A stretch of DNA of 64,000 nt from Leucosporidium creatinivorum (GCA_001600635.1 BCKL01000002.1:1057425-1121424); one strand, 5' to 3'. Shown: positions 1 through 12,950, numbered from the stretch's first letter. Translations and numbers: made by a program. The notes: generated by a model not told the origin, from the letters alone.

Positions 1-1216
1 GAGCGTCGCGCGAGAAGGAGGGCTGAACGGCGAGGTGAGGACTGACATGATGCCGGCCGAGGCGAAACCCGAGAGGGCCTTGATACCCTCACTACCCATA
101 TCCAGCTCCAAGACTTCGTAAGCTGCGGTCGTAGTGCGTTTGTAGCGAGCTCAGTCAGTGGAGGGCGGGAATTGTGAACAACCGGCGACGACTCACTCGC
201 AAAGATCCCCTCGGCCGCCAACCTCAGCCTCTCCCACCATAGATCCGTCAATTCCTCTCGTAGCGTCTTCAGCTTCCTTCGCTCGCTTCTGATCTTCTCT
301 TTCAATTGTCGCTCCTCCCGATCCTTCTCGGCCTTCTCGTCCTGCACGCTTGCCTCATCGCCAACGCCTTCAACCCAGAATTCGAACTCCTCCAGTCGCT
401 GCTCGAGAGCGATAGCCCCCCTGCGGACTGCTCGACCTTCCGCCCAGACCTGCGAGCGACTCTGAGCGACTTGGGCCAGGCCGAGAAGGGAGGAGAGGAG
501 GGTTGCATAGTCGGCCAGACGATCGGCTTTGCGCGTTGAGCGCTTCGAGATGGGGAGGAGGGACATGCGAGCGAAGAGGAAGGTGTTGTCGGCGACGACG
601 GCGACGACATCGAGTGTAGCGCGAGAGAGGCGGAGGAGGTCGTCCATTCGCCAAGGCCGAGAGCTCGCTCCATCAGCTCTTCCCTTCCCTTTGACGTCCG
701 GCCCGCTGCTCCAATTAGAAGGAACGAAGAGCTTGAACGGGGAACAAGAGTTGTAGAAGATGGTGGAAAGGTCGTAGAGTGCGACGAGCCGGCGGAGGGC
801 AGAGAGGGTCGAAACGAGAGCGAGCAGGCGGGAGAGGATGGGAGCCGAGAGATACCGCGTTCGGAGGTATAGCGTGAGGCGCAAAGAGTATTGAAGAATC
901 CTCTGTAGCGCAGCAAACTGGTCAGCGGACTGGGCTATGGCGCGACGAGGTGAGCTGAACCTTACGAGCGCTGCTTCCCGGCCGTCTGCAGTGTTGACGA
1001 AGCCAAGAGGTGTACGCTTCTTCTTGAAGAGAGGTTCCTTCGCATGTACAAACTGCCAGCAAGAGCGTGAGCTGCGATATTAGCGGGGAGAAGGCGGGGC
1101 TCGTCGCGCTCTCGGCAACTGGCTCTCACCTTTGTTACAGAGTTGGTCCGAGCATGAGCTGGTGATGAAGGTAGCGGATACGTCGAAGTCGAAGCTGTAG
1201 CGTGCGAGGTGGCCAT
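1..1216 (-). CDS. PEX11: Peroxisomal membrane protein PEX11, 3' end cut by window edge
   Basis: Exons, minus strand: 1216-1130, 1052-966, 902-197, 122-<1. PEX11 proteins sit in the peroxisomal membrane and drive elongation and division of the organelle. Splicing exon 2 to exon 3 rebuilds the family's N-terminal signature, a TADGREAAL segment running directly into RILQYSLRLTLYLR, which matches the 'T-DGRDK-LRLIQY' block of fungal Pex11. Later come LYDLSTIFYN, a VVAVVADNTFLFAR helix, a basic KRSTRKADRLADY stretch and a charged loop ending in LTDLWWERLRLAAEG, all in the order usual for the family. The last visible exon (TYEVLELDMGSEGIKAL) begins the C-terminal membrane segment, which leaves the window; a possible GTCAGT donor lies at 46. 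The start at 1216 is chosen over an in-frame ATG at 1270 because it leaves a normal gap to the divergent gene at 1333. Family assignment is firm; both protein ends are less certain. Confidence 0.85.
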
Positions 1217-1332
1217 GCCGGCGCCAAACGAGCAGCGACGAGGAGGAGCGAGAGAGGCGCGGATCATCACTCTCTCACTTCGACTTCATCGTCTGCGCTT
1301 CATCTGGGATCTGCTCAACGCTGCAAAAGCGC
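1217..1332. promoter_or_regulatory. Short divergent promoter between PEX11 and the unknown gene at 1333
   Basis: Only 116 bases separate the two chosen start codons, so both genes must draw on the same small control region or on each other's 5' ends. I see no TATA box or recognisable factor site. This is inferred from gene geometry alone. Confidence 0.45.
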
Positions 1333-2635
1333 ATGTACCTCAACAATGCGCCGTTGATTGAATCCCTCGTTCGCCCCTCGACAAGGGACTCTCCCTCTCC
1401 TCGCTTCCCTTCCATCTCGCCGTCGCCCATGCTCGTTCGCCCTCTCCCGCCAACTTCACACCTCAGCAAGCTCTCCAAGGATTCCTCTAAAGCGGCACAA
1501 CATCGTCAAGCTCTGGAAGCTTCCCTCAACTCGGCGCTGGAAACTCCCCTCGACGCCCACCCCTCGCCAGCAGAACAGCGTCATCCACCGACACAGACGG
1601 CAGGGCTAAAGGGCATCCAGAGTCGAATTGGGAGCAAACGTGGTGGAGGGAAGTTTGAGGCCAGCGATGTCCTGAAGGCTATCGACAAGAAGGTGAGCTT
1701 GGAGACAGAGCGCCGAAACGAGCGCCGAGCACTGAACCTCGCTTTCTAGGACATCATGACTCTCATGGAGATTCGGAATCAGCAATTCGAGCTACTACTA
1801 CTTCCAATTGGCGGCGTAGTGCCATTGGTGTCTGCGATGAGGAGAGGCAAGAGCCACACCGAGGTTCAAATCGTCCTGACGGGCGCCTTCTCGCGGCGAG
1901 TGAGTGCTGTTTGTAGCTTGCTCGGGCGCCTAGTGACACTGACTGAATCGTTTCGCACATCTTACAGGTCAACGACATCACGGACGACGAATTGGCTCTC
2001 GCTTCGGCCGAAACGAAAGGGCTTCTGTCAGTTCGGCGCTTTTAGCACTCCCCGACTGCTCTGACTCCTTCTCCTCGCCCCTCCCATCTATCAGCCGCTC
2101 CATTCGCGCCAACCTTCGAATCGCCATCTCCCACGGCCTCGCAACTCGCGACAGCTCCCTCCTCGCCAGCTTCCTTCAAGTGATCATCATGTCGGACGGC
2201 GACCGCTGGATCCTCGACTCGACGCACAAGGTTGCGTTCGCTCTGCGCGCAGGACCAGGAGGCAAGCCAGTCGAAAGCGCAGGCAAGATCGTCGAGAAGT
2301 GGATGGGGAGGGAGCTCAAGGCGAGCGAGATCGCCGGCGTGAGCGAGTACGTCGCCAACGCCACTGGTGATCTCGTCCTGCTGGGGCTGTGGAGTATCGT
2401 CACCGACAAGGTGTTGGACGGCGAGGCCATCCCGCTCTACTTCTTCGCAAGGGACGACCGCATAACGAAGGCGCTGGAGGAACGCATGGAGGCTCTCAGG
2501 AAGTCGACTGCCATCCACCACCTCTCCAAACCGCTACAGAAGCAGATTGACGTCTCGATTGCCACTCTACGGAAACGGAACATCGGCGGCAAGGAGCGTA
2601 TTGCCGAGCTGAGAAAAGCGCTGGACGAGCACTGA
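1333..2635 (+). CDS. Conserved fungal protein of unknown function, 369 aa
   Basis: Exons 1333-1692, 1750-1899, 1968-2026, 2095-2635; all three introns are GT-AG and the phases join cleanly. The first 80 residues are Pro/Ser-rich and low in acidic residues. The rest looks folded: a block reading FEASDVLKAIDKKDIMTLME, then VQIVLTGAFSRRVNDI, a helix LRSIRANLRIAISHGLA, FLQVIIMSDGDRW, and near the end GEAIPLYFFARDDRI followed by a basic helical tail. From memory this resembles a single-copy basidiomycete protein that has no agreed name; I know of no assigned reaction. No signal peptide, membrane helix or catalytic motif is visible. It shares a very short divergent promoter with PEX11. Start at 1333 is the first ATG of the open frame and gives MYLNNAPLIESL. 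Confidence 0.7.
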
Positions 2636-3486
2636 GGGCTGGGAGCCGATCGCCGAGCCGAGAAAGGCGCTGGACAGAGGGGGACGCTGAGGACTTGGTC
2701 TAGTACATAAGCTGGCTTAGCTGTACGTCGTGACATGTTTGTTGTAAAGTCCTTGTCATAGTTGGACATCTCCCACCTAGAAAGCACGTTCCGAAGACTT
2801 GCCGAGCTGATCTGTTGGGAGAGAGGCCTTCAAGTTGGTGTCGACCCTCCCTACACGAGTGCGAAACGGCGAAGAGATACACCTTGACCTCTGCGAACCC
2901 GTTGGCTCGAACTCGTGGCCGTGACTCGCGCTGAAAGTCGCGGATCGCCCTGCTCGGCGCTTAGCGGAGGCAACTTGAGTTGGGTTGAGGTGAAGCTGAG
3001 TCGCTTGAGACGGTTGGACGTAGATCGGTACACATCAAAGCGAGCGCTAGCGAGCGAGCTGGCGGAGGAGCAGCCGAAAAACTGATGAGTTGCAGCACAG
3101 ACTCCATCTCGGCGGGAGGCTCGAGCGAGAGAGAAGGGCAAGGGGAGGAGGGGCCCGCCGCCAAACTTCGCTTTCGACCACATTGGCGTTTCAGCTGGTC
3201 TTGGGAAGCTACCAAGCTACAGCGGCTATTGAGCAGCGGTCTCCTGCCACCTCACCACCACAAGCCTTTTCCCTGGGCCTCGACCCCACCCTCCTCCCTT
3301 CTCCCTCTTTGAAACTCGTCCCATCTCGAGCAGCTCCTCCCGCCTTCGGCTACAGCTCAGTCACCTCGTACACGATCACACAAGCACTAGGACGCCTCCC
3401 CTTGGAGTACACCACTTCAACAACGGTCGGACGACAGCTGCGTGGGCGCGAGCCACCTCCTTCAGCTCGAGCTCCCGTGCGCCGCC
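2636..3486. other. Intergenic, 3' end of the unknown gene and RasGAP 5' region
   Basis: I see no coding region here. Overlapping frames on both strands are biased by GC content and lack splice logic. The part from about 3200 to 3486 is rich in short C/T runs, typical of a 5' leader in this genome. Confidence 0.5.
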
Positions 3487-6400
3487 ATGCCCGCTGCTAA
3501 AGGGCCGGCACTGGTCGACGATCTAGGTGAGTAGACTCGTGTTCGCTGTCTGGAATGAGTCGGAGGGAGGACCTCAGTTGAGCGAGCGGGAGCAACGGGC
3601 AGGGGAGCGTTGAATAGGACGAGACGCACCGTCGGGGACTTTGTAGCTGAGCGTGGGAGGCTAACCTGTCGCCTCTGCACCTGATTAGATGATCTGGACG
3701 ATCTGATGAGTCGAATGGACTCGGCTTCCTTCACTCGGCCGTCGTCTTCGCACTCGACCTCCTCGCGTCCCGCTCGCCCCGTCTCGATGGCCTTCCCTAC
3801 GCGCACCTCGTCGCGCGCTTCCTCTCACTCTCGCCTATCCAACCAATCCTCGTCCCGCTCGCTCCAATCCCTCGCTTCCGCCAGCAGCGGTCATTCCCTC
3901 AGCCCTAGCGCCGCGCTGGCCCCCTCCTCGCCTCCACCACCACTTCCTACCTCGGTCTCGGGCGCTCGGTTTCACCAGACTACCAGCGCACCGGTCAGCG
4001 TAGGCCCAGTCTCGCCGCCATGGGAAGCACACGCCGACGACAACGAGGTCACCCCCTCGATGACCCAAGGCGAATGGAGCCAGGCGCCTGCCACCGCCTC
4101 GGTGCGATCCTACAGCCGTCAGCCTCAATACGGCGACGAGAGCTCCTCCCTCCACTCCATCGACCGACCGCAATCACCCCAGATCCGCTCGCATCCTCCG
4201 TCGCCGCACCTCGCTACCCAGCGATCCCCCTCTCCCTCACGCTACACCAGCCCTCTTCGTCTCATCCCTCGCTCCCCACTCAACGAACGCACGCCGCTCG
4301 AAGATCTCACCTTCTTCAGCGAGATGGAGCCCGCACCGGAGGACCCTTGGGATGCGCCGAGGGGAGCCGACACCGACTCGCTTTCGGTCATGAGCGGCAG
4401 CACGGGCACCGGCGGACGCCCGAGGACGCCTAGTTCGCGCAGTATGCGATTGAGGGAGGATATCGAGAAGACGGCGGAGCGGCTGCGGGCCAAGGCGAGT
4501 AGGGAGGAGCTGGAGCGGCCGGCGATGGAGGCGAGGGAGAGCAGAGGGAGCAAGGGCAGCAGCGCATCGGGCTCGCCCAGCATCGCCAGCAGCGGGTTAC
4601 CACTCTATCCCGGCGCACCGGCACCATCACCTTATCGGACGAGCGTCGACGAGAGCGCCGACGTGCAGTCCATTGCCTCGGTGCGGTCGGCCGAGTCGTC
4701 TCCTTCGATGGGAGGCGGGCCGTGGCCAGCATCGTCCTCGGCGAGCATCGCAGCTCGGGAAGAGCGAGATAGGGATAGGGAGAGCCTACGACCGAGGCAG
4801 AAGGAGATGAAGGAGTGGAGTCAAGCGTGCTGGGTCTGGCAGCGAGACGGCAGGTCCGGGTCGGGAGGATTGCTGAGCAAGGCGCCGTTGATTCGCGAGG
4901 TAGGTGGACTTCTGTATTCGCTCCAACAAAGCAGGCTAATATCTCCGCCCTGCAGGTCCCCGGAGCGATGAAGCGCAAGATGACCTCGAAGCGGGAATCG
5001 TCGCAGCTGCTCTCTCCCGCCGAGGCGCTCCTCTACGGCATGGACGACGGCAAGGGCAAGTCGAGTAGAACCAAGGAGAAGGAGAGGGAGAAGGCAGGCG
5101 TGGCGACGGGTCCGAACGGCACGAGCAAGGATGGAAGCTGGCGCAAGGTCACCAGCGTTCTCCGCGACGATGGCTACTTCCGGCTCTTCAGCGAGGTGAG
5201 TGCTGTGTTATAAGGCTAGTGAAGCGGTCGCTGATGGCTTTCCTTGCTGTAGGACAAGGTCATTCTGCACTCGGTGCACCTCCCTTCCTGCCCTCGAACC
5301 GACATTCGCCTCGTCGATCACTCCCTTTTCGACCGACCGAACTGCGTCGTCCTCTACCGAAGAGCACAATCACCTTCCACTCCCTTCCAGCCGACCTTCA
5401 ACCCGAGAACCTTCTCGTCTACTTCATCCTACACCTCGTCCTCTCCTTCCTCCTCCAGTATGCTCGGCTCCTCGTCCCGAGCACCAGCAATCCCCGCCGA
5501 AGAGCCTCTCTACCTCTGCATGCCCTCCATCGTCGCCATGGAGACCTGGATCGTCATGGCGCACTGCTTCGCCCGACCGGAGTTCTTCGTCTCTACGGGC
5601 GCGACTACGCCTCGGCCGATGCGACGAGGCAGTCTCAACACCGCTTCGACCGGTCAAGCATCGTCAAACGGTCACTATGGTGGAGACGACGGCTTGCCAG
5701 AGAACTCGGACGACGAGGAGATGCTTGGCGACACCGCGACAGCCGACGACACTCGGTATCGGATCTTCCGCAGCCTCACCATCGCCATCAACGAAGGCAA
5801 AGGGCTCGGAGAGATGGGTGTAGAGGTGGTTCGAGATCGGCCAAAGCTGTCGTCGGAGGGCTGGCGAGGGAGTGAGCGGGAAGGATCGAGCTCGACGACC
5901 GGCTCGACGTACGAGGGTTACGGTACCGCCGATTTGCCCAGCAAGCCAGGGTTGCCGATGCCCAGGATGCCGGCAAGAACGGATAGCTCTAGCAGCGCCA
6001 GGGACGAGCACACCGTCAACACGTTTTGCGAGGTCGTCCTGGAGGGAGACGTCCTGGCGCGAACGTCGACGAGGAAGGGCACGAACAGTCCCTTCTGGAA
6101 CGAGACCTTCACCTTCAGGTCAGTCTCTTTTCTCTTGAGGTGATGACTCGCGCAGGCTGACGCTTCCTGCCTGTACAGCGACCTACCTCCCTTCCTCGAA
6201 CCGCTCACGATTCGCATCTTCCAAACGCACAAGAGCTCGCGCCCAACACTCCTCGGCGTGTGCACCGTTCGACTGCCCGATCTGCCTCGCTCAGAGCTTG
6301 TCGAGAGCTGGTGGAGCGTGCGGTCTCCGACCTGGGATGCGAGGTCGAGGTCGACCGAGACGGTTGGCGAGCTTTCCCTTGGCGTCAAGGTCGGCGAGGA

Positions 6401-8695
6401 GGTCGTACTGCCCAGCGGAGAGTACAATCCAATTCTGCAGGTACGTGGTCCTCCTCCACGTCGAGCGTTCGACCTGTACTGACTTGTCTCGTCATGATGC
6501 AGCTCCTCGTCGAGGACCAGGACGCCGAGCTTCCCACCGACATTGCGCACGAATTCCCCGCCGATCTCGAAGAGATGTCGAGACTCCTCCTTCGCATTTA
6601 CCAGTCGGAGAGCATCCTCATTCCTCGCATCTTCCGCCTAATCGAGCTCGAGGTCGAGACGAGCACCAAGTCGGCCGCCATCCTCTTCCGCGGCAACACG
6701 ATCCTCACCAAGTCGACCGAGCTGTACGTGCGTCGCGTCGGGCGCGAGTACCTCGACGCCTCCATCGGCGATATCGTGCGCAAGCTCTGCACCGACAAGG
6801 TCGAGATCGAGATCGACCCGAGCAGAATGAAGCCGGGCACCAAGGACAAGGAGATTCAGCACAACGTGCAGGACCTGCACGAATGGTCGCTAGCCATGTG
6901 GAACTCGATCTACGACGCGCGGGAGAAGTGCCCCGAGTACGTCTTGCTGCTCTTCTCGCCGTCGCCACCCCGCTGACCCTTCGTCTCCCTCAATAGCAAT
7001 GTCCGCCAAATCTTCGGCCATATCCAACGAGTCGTATGCGAGCGTTATGGCGAGGAGCACAAGAACATCCGATGGACGTCAGTGTCGGCCTTCATCTTCC
7101 TTCGCTTCTTCGTCCCCGCCGTTCTCAACCCCAAGCTCTTCGGCCTCGTCGCGGTTCCACCAGACACCAAGTCGCAGCGGGCCCTCACTCTCATCGCCAA
7201 GACGCTGCAAGGACTCGCCAACTTTGCAGCATTCGGCCAAAAGGAGCCGTGGATGCTGCCGATGAACTCGTTTGTCCAGGACAACACCTCGGCGTTCGTC
7301 GACTTTATCGAGCACATCTCACGCCCCGCCCCTCCCTCCGCCTCGCGACAAGAGTGGACCTCGCCCAGCGCCGCCGTCTACATCGCCCCCTACCGCCTCC
7401 GCTCCTCCCTCCCTCCCCTCGTGCGCGAGGGCGTTCCCCTCATCCCCCATCTCATCGACCTCCCGCGCAATCTCGGTCTTCTCGCCGCCCACATCGCCAG
7501 AGGAGTCGTCGAGAAGGGTCCTCCTCCCCTCATCGAAGGTCGAGGCGACTCTCCTTCCATCGCCTCCTCTCGCGGCAGGTCAGCTAAATTTACCGACCTC
7601 GCCGAGGCTTGCATCGACGTGCACGAGGAGGCGCGGCGGCGAGGCGGAGGCCTCGTACCTCCCCTCTTTGCCGTTCCAAGGGAAGGAAAGAGCAGAGCCC
7701 GGGCGGCGACCGTCAGGACCACCAACGCATGGGCGAGGAAGAGCACGCTCGGCATGCCCAGCGCTGCAGCTGGTCCTTCGACGCCGCCCCGCAGCTCGCC
7801 TCTCGCTGATGATGTGATGCACATTCGTGCACCCTCTACGCCGCCCAACGCCATCCCTAGAGCAGCAGCGGGCATTAGGTCGCCTCAGTCCTCCGAACGA
7901 GGCTCGCTCGCCTCTCGGAGAAGCCATCGCAGCTTCACTATCAACGGCGCCTCGCCCTCCGTCGTCCGAGCCAGCGGTGCTCTTCGCTCCCTTTCCTCCG
8001 ACGACCTCACTCTGTCCTCCATCGCCTCCGCCCCTACCGATTGCGGGGATCCTGCCCCATCCTCCGCCTTCACCACCAGCGGCGAGCGTCCGCACCCCCT
8101 TCCCTCCCTGCCACCCTTATCGAGCGCCGCCGCATCGCTTTACAGCGCTCCTAGCAGCGACCACGACGTCTTCACCGATGCCGACTCGTTCGCCGAGAAC
8201 CCGACAGCAGCGGCAGCGGACTACGACCTCGACGAAGAGCCGGCCTTCTCTCCCACTCCGACCTCGCTGGCCCCTCCCCTCCCCGATACGACCTACTCGT
8301 TCCCCTCTCGCCGCGCCAAGGTCCCCATCAACGTCACGCAGTCGACGACCACCTCCTGGGCCATCGTCCCCGAAGAGGAAGCGACTCCCAGCGGTCTCGC
8401 CGGCGGGAGTGGAGGAGCCGACGACGAAAGCTCGACGTTCGAGTCGTCGTTCGCCATGCCCTTCTCGGTGCCGATGCAGTCGTCCAACTCGGCTTCGTCG
8501 TGGGCCAGCATCCCTAGCTCTACGAGCTCGAGGAGCATCATCGCCGAGGTGTCCGTTGGAGGATCGACGGGAATGGCGAGGAGGCCCAGCTTACCGACAA
8601 CAACGGGATCGAGCACCGATCTTTTTGGGCTAGGGAAAGAGCATAAGAGTGGCAAGGGGTTCTTCTCGAGGAGGAAGAACAGCAAGGCGTCGTGA
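3487..8695 (+). CDS. PH-C2-RasGAP protein, 1583 aa (BUD2-like)
   Basis: Exons 3487-3526, 3689-4899, 4956-5195, 5253-6118, 6179-6440, 6503-6936, 6997-8695. The protein should accelerate GTP hydrolysis on a Ras/Rap-type GTPase at the plasma membrane. A Ser/Pro-rich 400-residue head is followed by a split PH-like region (about 440-640, with DGSWRKVTSVLRDDGYFRL and later MPSIVAMETWIVM), a C2 domain (about 650-870, FWNETFTFS and IRIFQTH), then the RasGAP domain (about 880-1130). The GAP domain has the arginine-finger loop LFRGNTILTKS, with R936 in the place of NF1's finger, and the structural motif FLRFFVPAVLNP near 1053. The last 400 residues are Ser-rich and probably unstructured, with many possible phosphosites. 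Domain order matches fungal BUD2/CLA2-type GAPs, but I cannot rule out another RasGAP subfamily, so no symbol is given. Exon 1 is only 40 nt. Confidence 0.9.
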
Positions 8696-9626
8696 GTGAG
8701 TGGAGAGAGGGTCAGCAGGGAAGATGAGCAAGGTCGTGATGGATCGCAGTAGGAGTCGTCGGTGTTTGTTACCGTAGCTGTACTTCGTATGTACTGTGAT
8801 AGCCGTCTAGTTGCACATTCTCGCTCTGAAGAGAGATCGGAGAGCGAAAGTGACCCGAGCCAGAGCCAGCAAGGCAGTGCAGTAGCGGCTCGTGCAGCTC
8901 AGGACAGGACTATGATGTAGGATTCCTACTCGCATCCGCTTTTAGCTGCAGCTCGGCATCCACCGTCGTCAAGAGCGAGCCTGGACGAAGGCTGCGGAGT
9001 CGTGAAGCGCCGAGCCAGCTCCGCTTTCGACTTGAGCAGCCGGGAGTGCTCTCTAACTTCTGCCTTTCACTCGCTGAGTACAGATCAGCTCGATGATGCT
9101 TCCGTTCGTCGGTGGAGGTGAGCTACTTGAGCCCCTTGGGGAAGTTGGCGCGCGCCTCGCTCACCTTTCTTGACCTCTGCCAGCTCGCTCGACTTCTGCA
9201 TCCAACAGCGCGGACTCGTCGCCGACAGAGGTGAGTAATTTGCTGCATTAGCGCACCAGCCTACACATGCAGCTGAGCTCAGCCCAACCCCACCGCGGCT
9301 CGAACTGACCTCTTGCGCTTGCATCTCATCTCCGCCTGCAGAAGTCGCTTACTGCTCGACTACAGCTCCACGAGTACACCTCTCAGCGCTCGCGCAGCTC
9401 CGAATCGCTCTCGTCCAGCAACGCTGCAGCACCCCGAAAGAGACGCCCGCCTCCACACCCTCTCGTCTTTGAGCAGCCAACGGCCTCTTGCGCCGACTCG
9501 AAGCAGGGCGGCAACACTCCGAAGCTCTACTCATCCCCTACACCGCCCACCGCTGTTCCGCTACACCACTCGCTGCGCCCGCCGTCACTACACCGACTAG
9601 CCGACTCCGCCTCGCCAGCTGTCGAG
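8696..9626. other. Intergenic between RasGAP and NAD kinase
   Basis: No gene seen. From about 9300 to 9626 the sequence has the CTCGACTACAGCTC-type phrases that also precede the starts at 28969 and elsewhere, so it is probably the leader of the NAD kinase mRNA. Three-frame readings here lack any recognisable protein. Confidence 0.45.
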
Positions 9627-12600
9627 ATGCCCGGCACCTGGGTAGCAGACCAGCGCGCTCGGTCACCGCTCAGTGAGGAGCCTCCCCTTACCATGGACCC
9701 TCGTCTCTACGACGGCTCGTCGACTACGAGCGCTACCGGCGCCTCCGGATCATCATCCGCCGCCTCATCCTCTGCCCCTCGTCCTTCGGCGCAGACACAT
9801 CGCAACATCCCGCCGCCCATCCCAACAGCTACACCTCCACCACAACTCCTCTCTGCACCGAGCAATCGCTCGCCCACGTACTCCTCCACGCTGGCGAGCC
9901 CTTGCTTTGTGCACTCCCACCTCGACCATTCTCTCAGCGACTTTGTCAGGCGCGACGCTTCCCTCAGTGGCACTTCGCCCGCAACGGCGAGGCGGAAGCT
10001 CAAGCTGCGGACGACCGAGGTGGCAGAAGCGCTCAATAAGAAGGATGAAGCCGTCATCGAGGACGAGAGTGATACGGCGAGTGAGGGGGAGTTCGACGAT
10101 GATGACCCCGAGGCGCCGAGCTTGACTAGGCAGCTCGCAGAGACGGCAGTATCAGTGAGGGAGATGAGCAAGCAGCTTGGTGAGCCCCCCTTGAGCTTGC
10201 TGCGATCGCCGGGCCGCGCTGATCTTGTTGTGCTGCCTTCGCAGGCCGGGCTCGAGTGGTTTCTCACATCCAGTCTGTGCTCATTATCACCAAGGTGCGT
10301 AGCGCAGCCATGTCTCTGTCAAGCCATGGGCTAACTTCTTCGATACATAGGCCCGCGACAATCACCTCATCCGCCTCACTCGAGAGCTCGCTCTCTGGCT
10401 CATGCAGACGCCTCGCAACGGCCGAGACCGTGGACTCATCGTGTGAGTGGGCCCTCCGGCCTTCCAGAAGCTACCGCTGATCCCTGCCCTACACAGCTAC
10501 GTCGACACGCAGCTCCGCAAGTCGAAGCGCTTCGACGCCGAGGGCATGGAGCGCGACAACCCCGAGCTCTTTCGTCCTCTTCCTCGCCGCTACTCTCGCA
10601 CTTCATCATCAGCGTCACTTGCTGGCTCAGGCATCCTCGAGCCTCCGCTCAAAAAGATGACGGCTTTGAGCAGCTTGACCGACACCCTGAAGCGGAGCAA
10701 TTCGACCTCGACCGAGTCAGGGAGGAGGGCGAGCAGTGATGGACATGGCGAGGAGGGTCAGCTACGGTACTGGACCAACGACATGTGCTCGAAGAGTCCA
10801 CATCTCTTCGACTTTGTCATCACCGTGAGTTCGGCGTTTCCCCCTTCTAGGCTCATGCCGACTTACGCTTCCCTTGCGCATACAGCTCGGCGGAGACGGC
10901 ACCGTGCTGTACGCCTCGTGGCTCTTCCAGCATGTCGTCCCTCCCACCATTCCCTTCGCTCTCGGCTCCCTCGGCTTCCTCACCAACTTCGACTTCTCCA
11001 ACTACGCCTACACCCTCAACCACGCCATCGACAACGGCATTCGCGTCAACCTTCGCATGCGCTTCACCTGCACCGTCTATCGCGCCATTGAGGGCGAGGA
11101 GAACAAGAAGCGGAGGGCAGTGAGGAGCGGCAAGACGGGAGGCATCTTCATGAAGAGCCTCACGCGTGATGGGTGGGAGAGCATTGAAAGTGGTGGCTCG
11201 GAGAGGGTCGCTGGGAAGGGCAAGGGCAAGGACAAGGAGATCAAGTGCTTCGTCACCAGGCCAGTCGAGTCGTTCGAGGTCCTCAACGATCTCGTCGTCG
11301 ACCGCGGTCCATCGCCTTATGTCTCGCTACTCGAACTGTTCGGTGGGTCTTGCGCTGTGTCTTGTGCCCAATTCGTCGCTCACCATCTTCACCTACAGGC
11401 GACGATCACCACATGACGACAGTTCAGGCGGACGGATTGACCGTTTCGACGCCGACTGGCTCGACCGCTTACTCGGTGCGTCTCGCATCATCCTCTCGTC
11501 AATCTTCTCCGCTGATCTGTATTGCCTTACAGCTCTCTGCCGGCGGATCTCTCGTTCATCCCGAGATTCCAGCGCTCCTGATCACTCCCATCTGCCCTCA
11601 CACCCTCTCCTTCCGGCCGATGCTTCTTCCCGACAGCATGGAGTTGCGCATCTGTGTGCCCTACAACTCGCGCAGTACCGCATGGGCCTCATTCGATGGT
11701 CGAGGTCGCGTTGAGCTACGGCGTGAGTTGCGCAGGTCGCTCGTTCCAGCGCTCAGAGCTGACCGAGCATATCGCTTCGCAGAGGGAGATCATATCAAGG
11801 TCACGGCGTCGCAGTACCCGTTCCCGACCGTGTGCGCCGACAACCAATCGACCGACTGGTTCCACTCGATCTCGCGCACCCTCAAATGGAACGAGCGCGA
11901 GCGTCAAAAGAGCTTCGTCGTCGTGGTCAGTCTCAGTCTTCCCTCAGGGCAAGCTCACTCCCCGCCCATGCTGATCTATTCTTCTCTTCGATCACACAGG
12001 AGGAGGGCCACAAGAAGTCGCCGACGCGACAGAGCTCGTCCGAGAGCAAGCCGACCGCTTCAACGACGTTCGGCACCGCGCCGCGCGACAACCAGTCGGA
12101 GAAGAACTTTGGCAACGAGGAGGACGACACAGATGACGAGAGCGACGACGAGCTCGACGACGACGACGAGGAGGTCAACTCGGAGGAGGAGGGCTTTGAC
12201 ATTGACGACCTGAGCTCCGAGAACCACACCAACTCGTCCTCGCCCTCCAACTCGCCCGAGGATCCTACTTCTGTCGTGCCCCCTCTCACCAGCCACGCCA
12301 TTCCGACTCTCAGCGAGAACCCTTACTCCACTCAAGGACTTCCCCCTCGTGCCGACGTCTCGACCCACGCCCACGCCCACGCCTCCCCTCCGCCTCCGCA
12401 CCACATCTTCTCTCTACAAGACACACGAGCCTCCTCCGCCGCTTCCTCCGTCGCAGAACTGAACGACGACCCTCGGTTCCGAGATCCCGCGCTCAAACCA
12501 CCTCGACTCTCCTCTCGCCACTCCTCCCACGGCCATATCCCTACCGTCTCTTCCTCTGCACCCGCCGGCTCCCCTCCCATCGCAGGCGGAGGACCCGGGG

Positions 12601-12950
12601 CACTCCCAACGGCGCGCATGTCGCCCGCTGTTGCCCGCCGTCGCGAGCGCGGCGAGGAAGGCGACCGAGATCATTTGAGGGAGAGCCTCAGCGTCAAGAG
12701 GAATGTCGGAGCAGGGTCGTCTAGGAGGAACAGGAGTCGCGATAAGGGCTCGCCTAAGACGCCGACTGGCGGGCGGGGCGAGGCAACCGAGAAGAAGGAG
12801 TCGGGAGTTGGAAGCGAGGGAGGAGGATTCGCCTTTGCGGTGGTAGGAGCAGATAGTGATACGTCGGTGGTGAGTTCAGCTTTTCTGGTCGCTCAATGTG
12901 AACCGAGCTGACTATCTGCTCCGACGCAGAGCGACAACGACGCTTTCTGA
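9627..12950 (+). CDS. UTR1: NAD(+) kinase, 926 aa, ten exons
   Basis: Exons 9627-10179, 10245-10294, 10351-10442, 10497-10824, 10886-11342, 11399-11475, 11533-11722, 11783-11925, 12000-12869, 12930-12950. NAD kinase phosphorylates NAD to NADP with ATP and supplies the cytosolic NADPH pool. The ATP-binding motif GGDGT falls at residues 343-347, right at an exon start; it is followed by FALGSLGFLTNF, the substrate block ADGLTVSTPTGSTAYSLSAGG, and ITPICPHTLSFRP, all family signatures in the right order. The first 180 residues are Ser/Pro-rich. The C-terminal 300 residues after the catalytic core are disordered, with an acidic block rich in D and E around the DDDDEEVNSEEEGF stretch, far longer than the core needs. 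The start at 9627 precedes another in-frame ATG at 9693. The last exon is 21 nt and ends DNDAF. UTR1-type is inferred because there is no mitochondrial presequence. Confidence 0.93.

Noticed and set aside
302-916. 204-codon open frame on the minus strand overlapping PEX11
   Set aside because: It is a shadow frame. Another frame of the same strand reads as PEX11 with conserved blocks and correct splicing.
1358-1609. Frame with an arginine-rich start that looks like a mitochondrial presequence
   Set aside because: It overlaps exon 1 of the unknown gene in another frame and does not join any later exon in phase.
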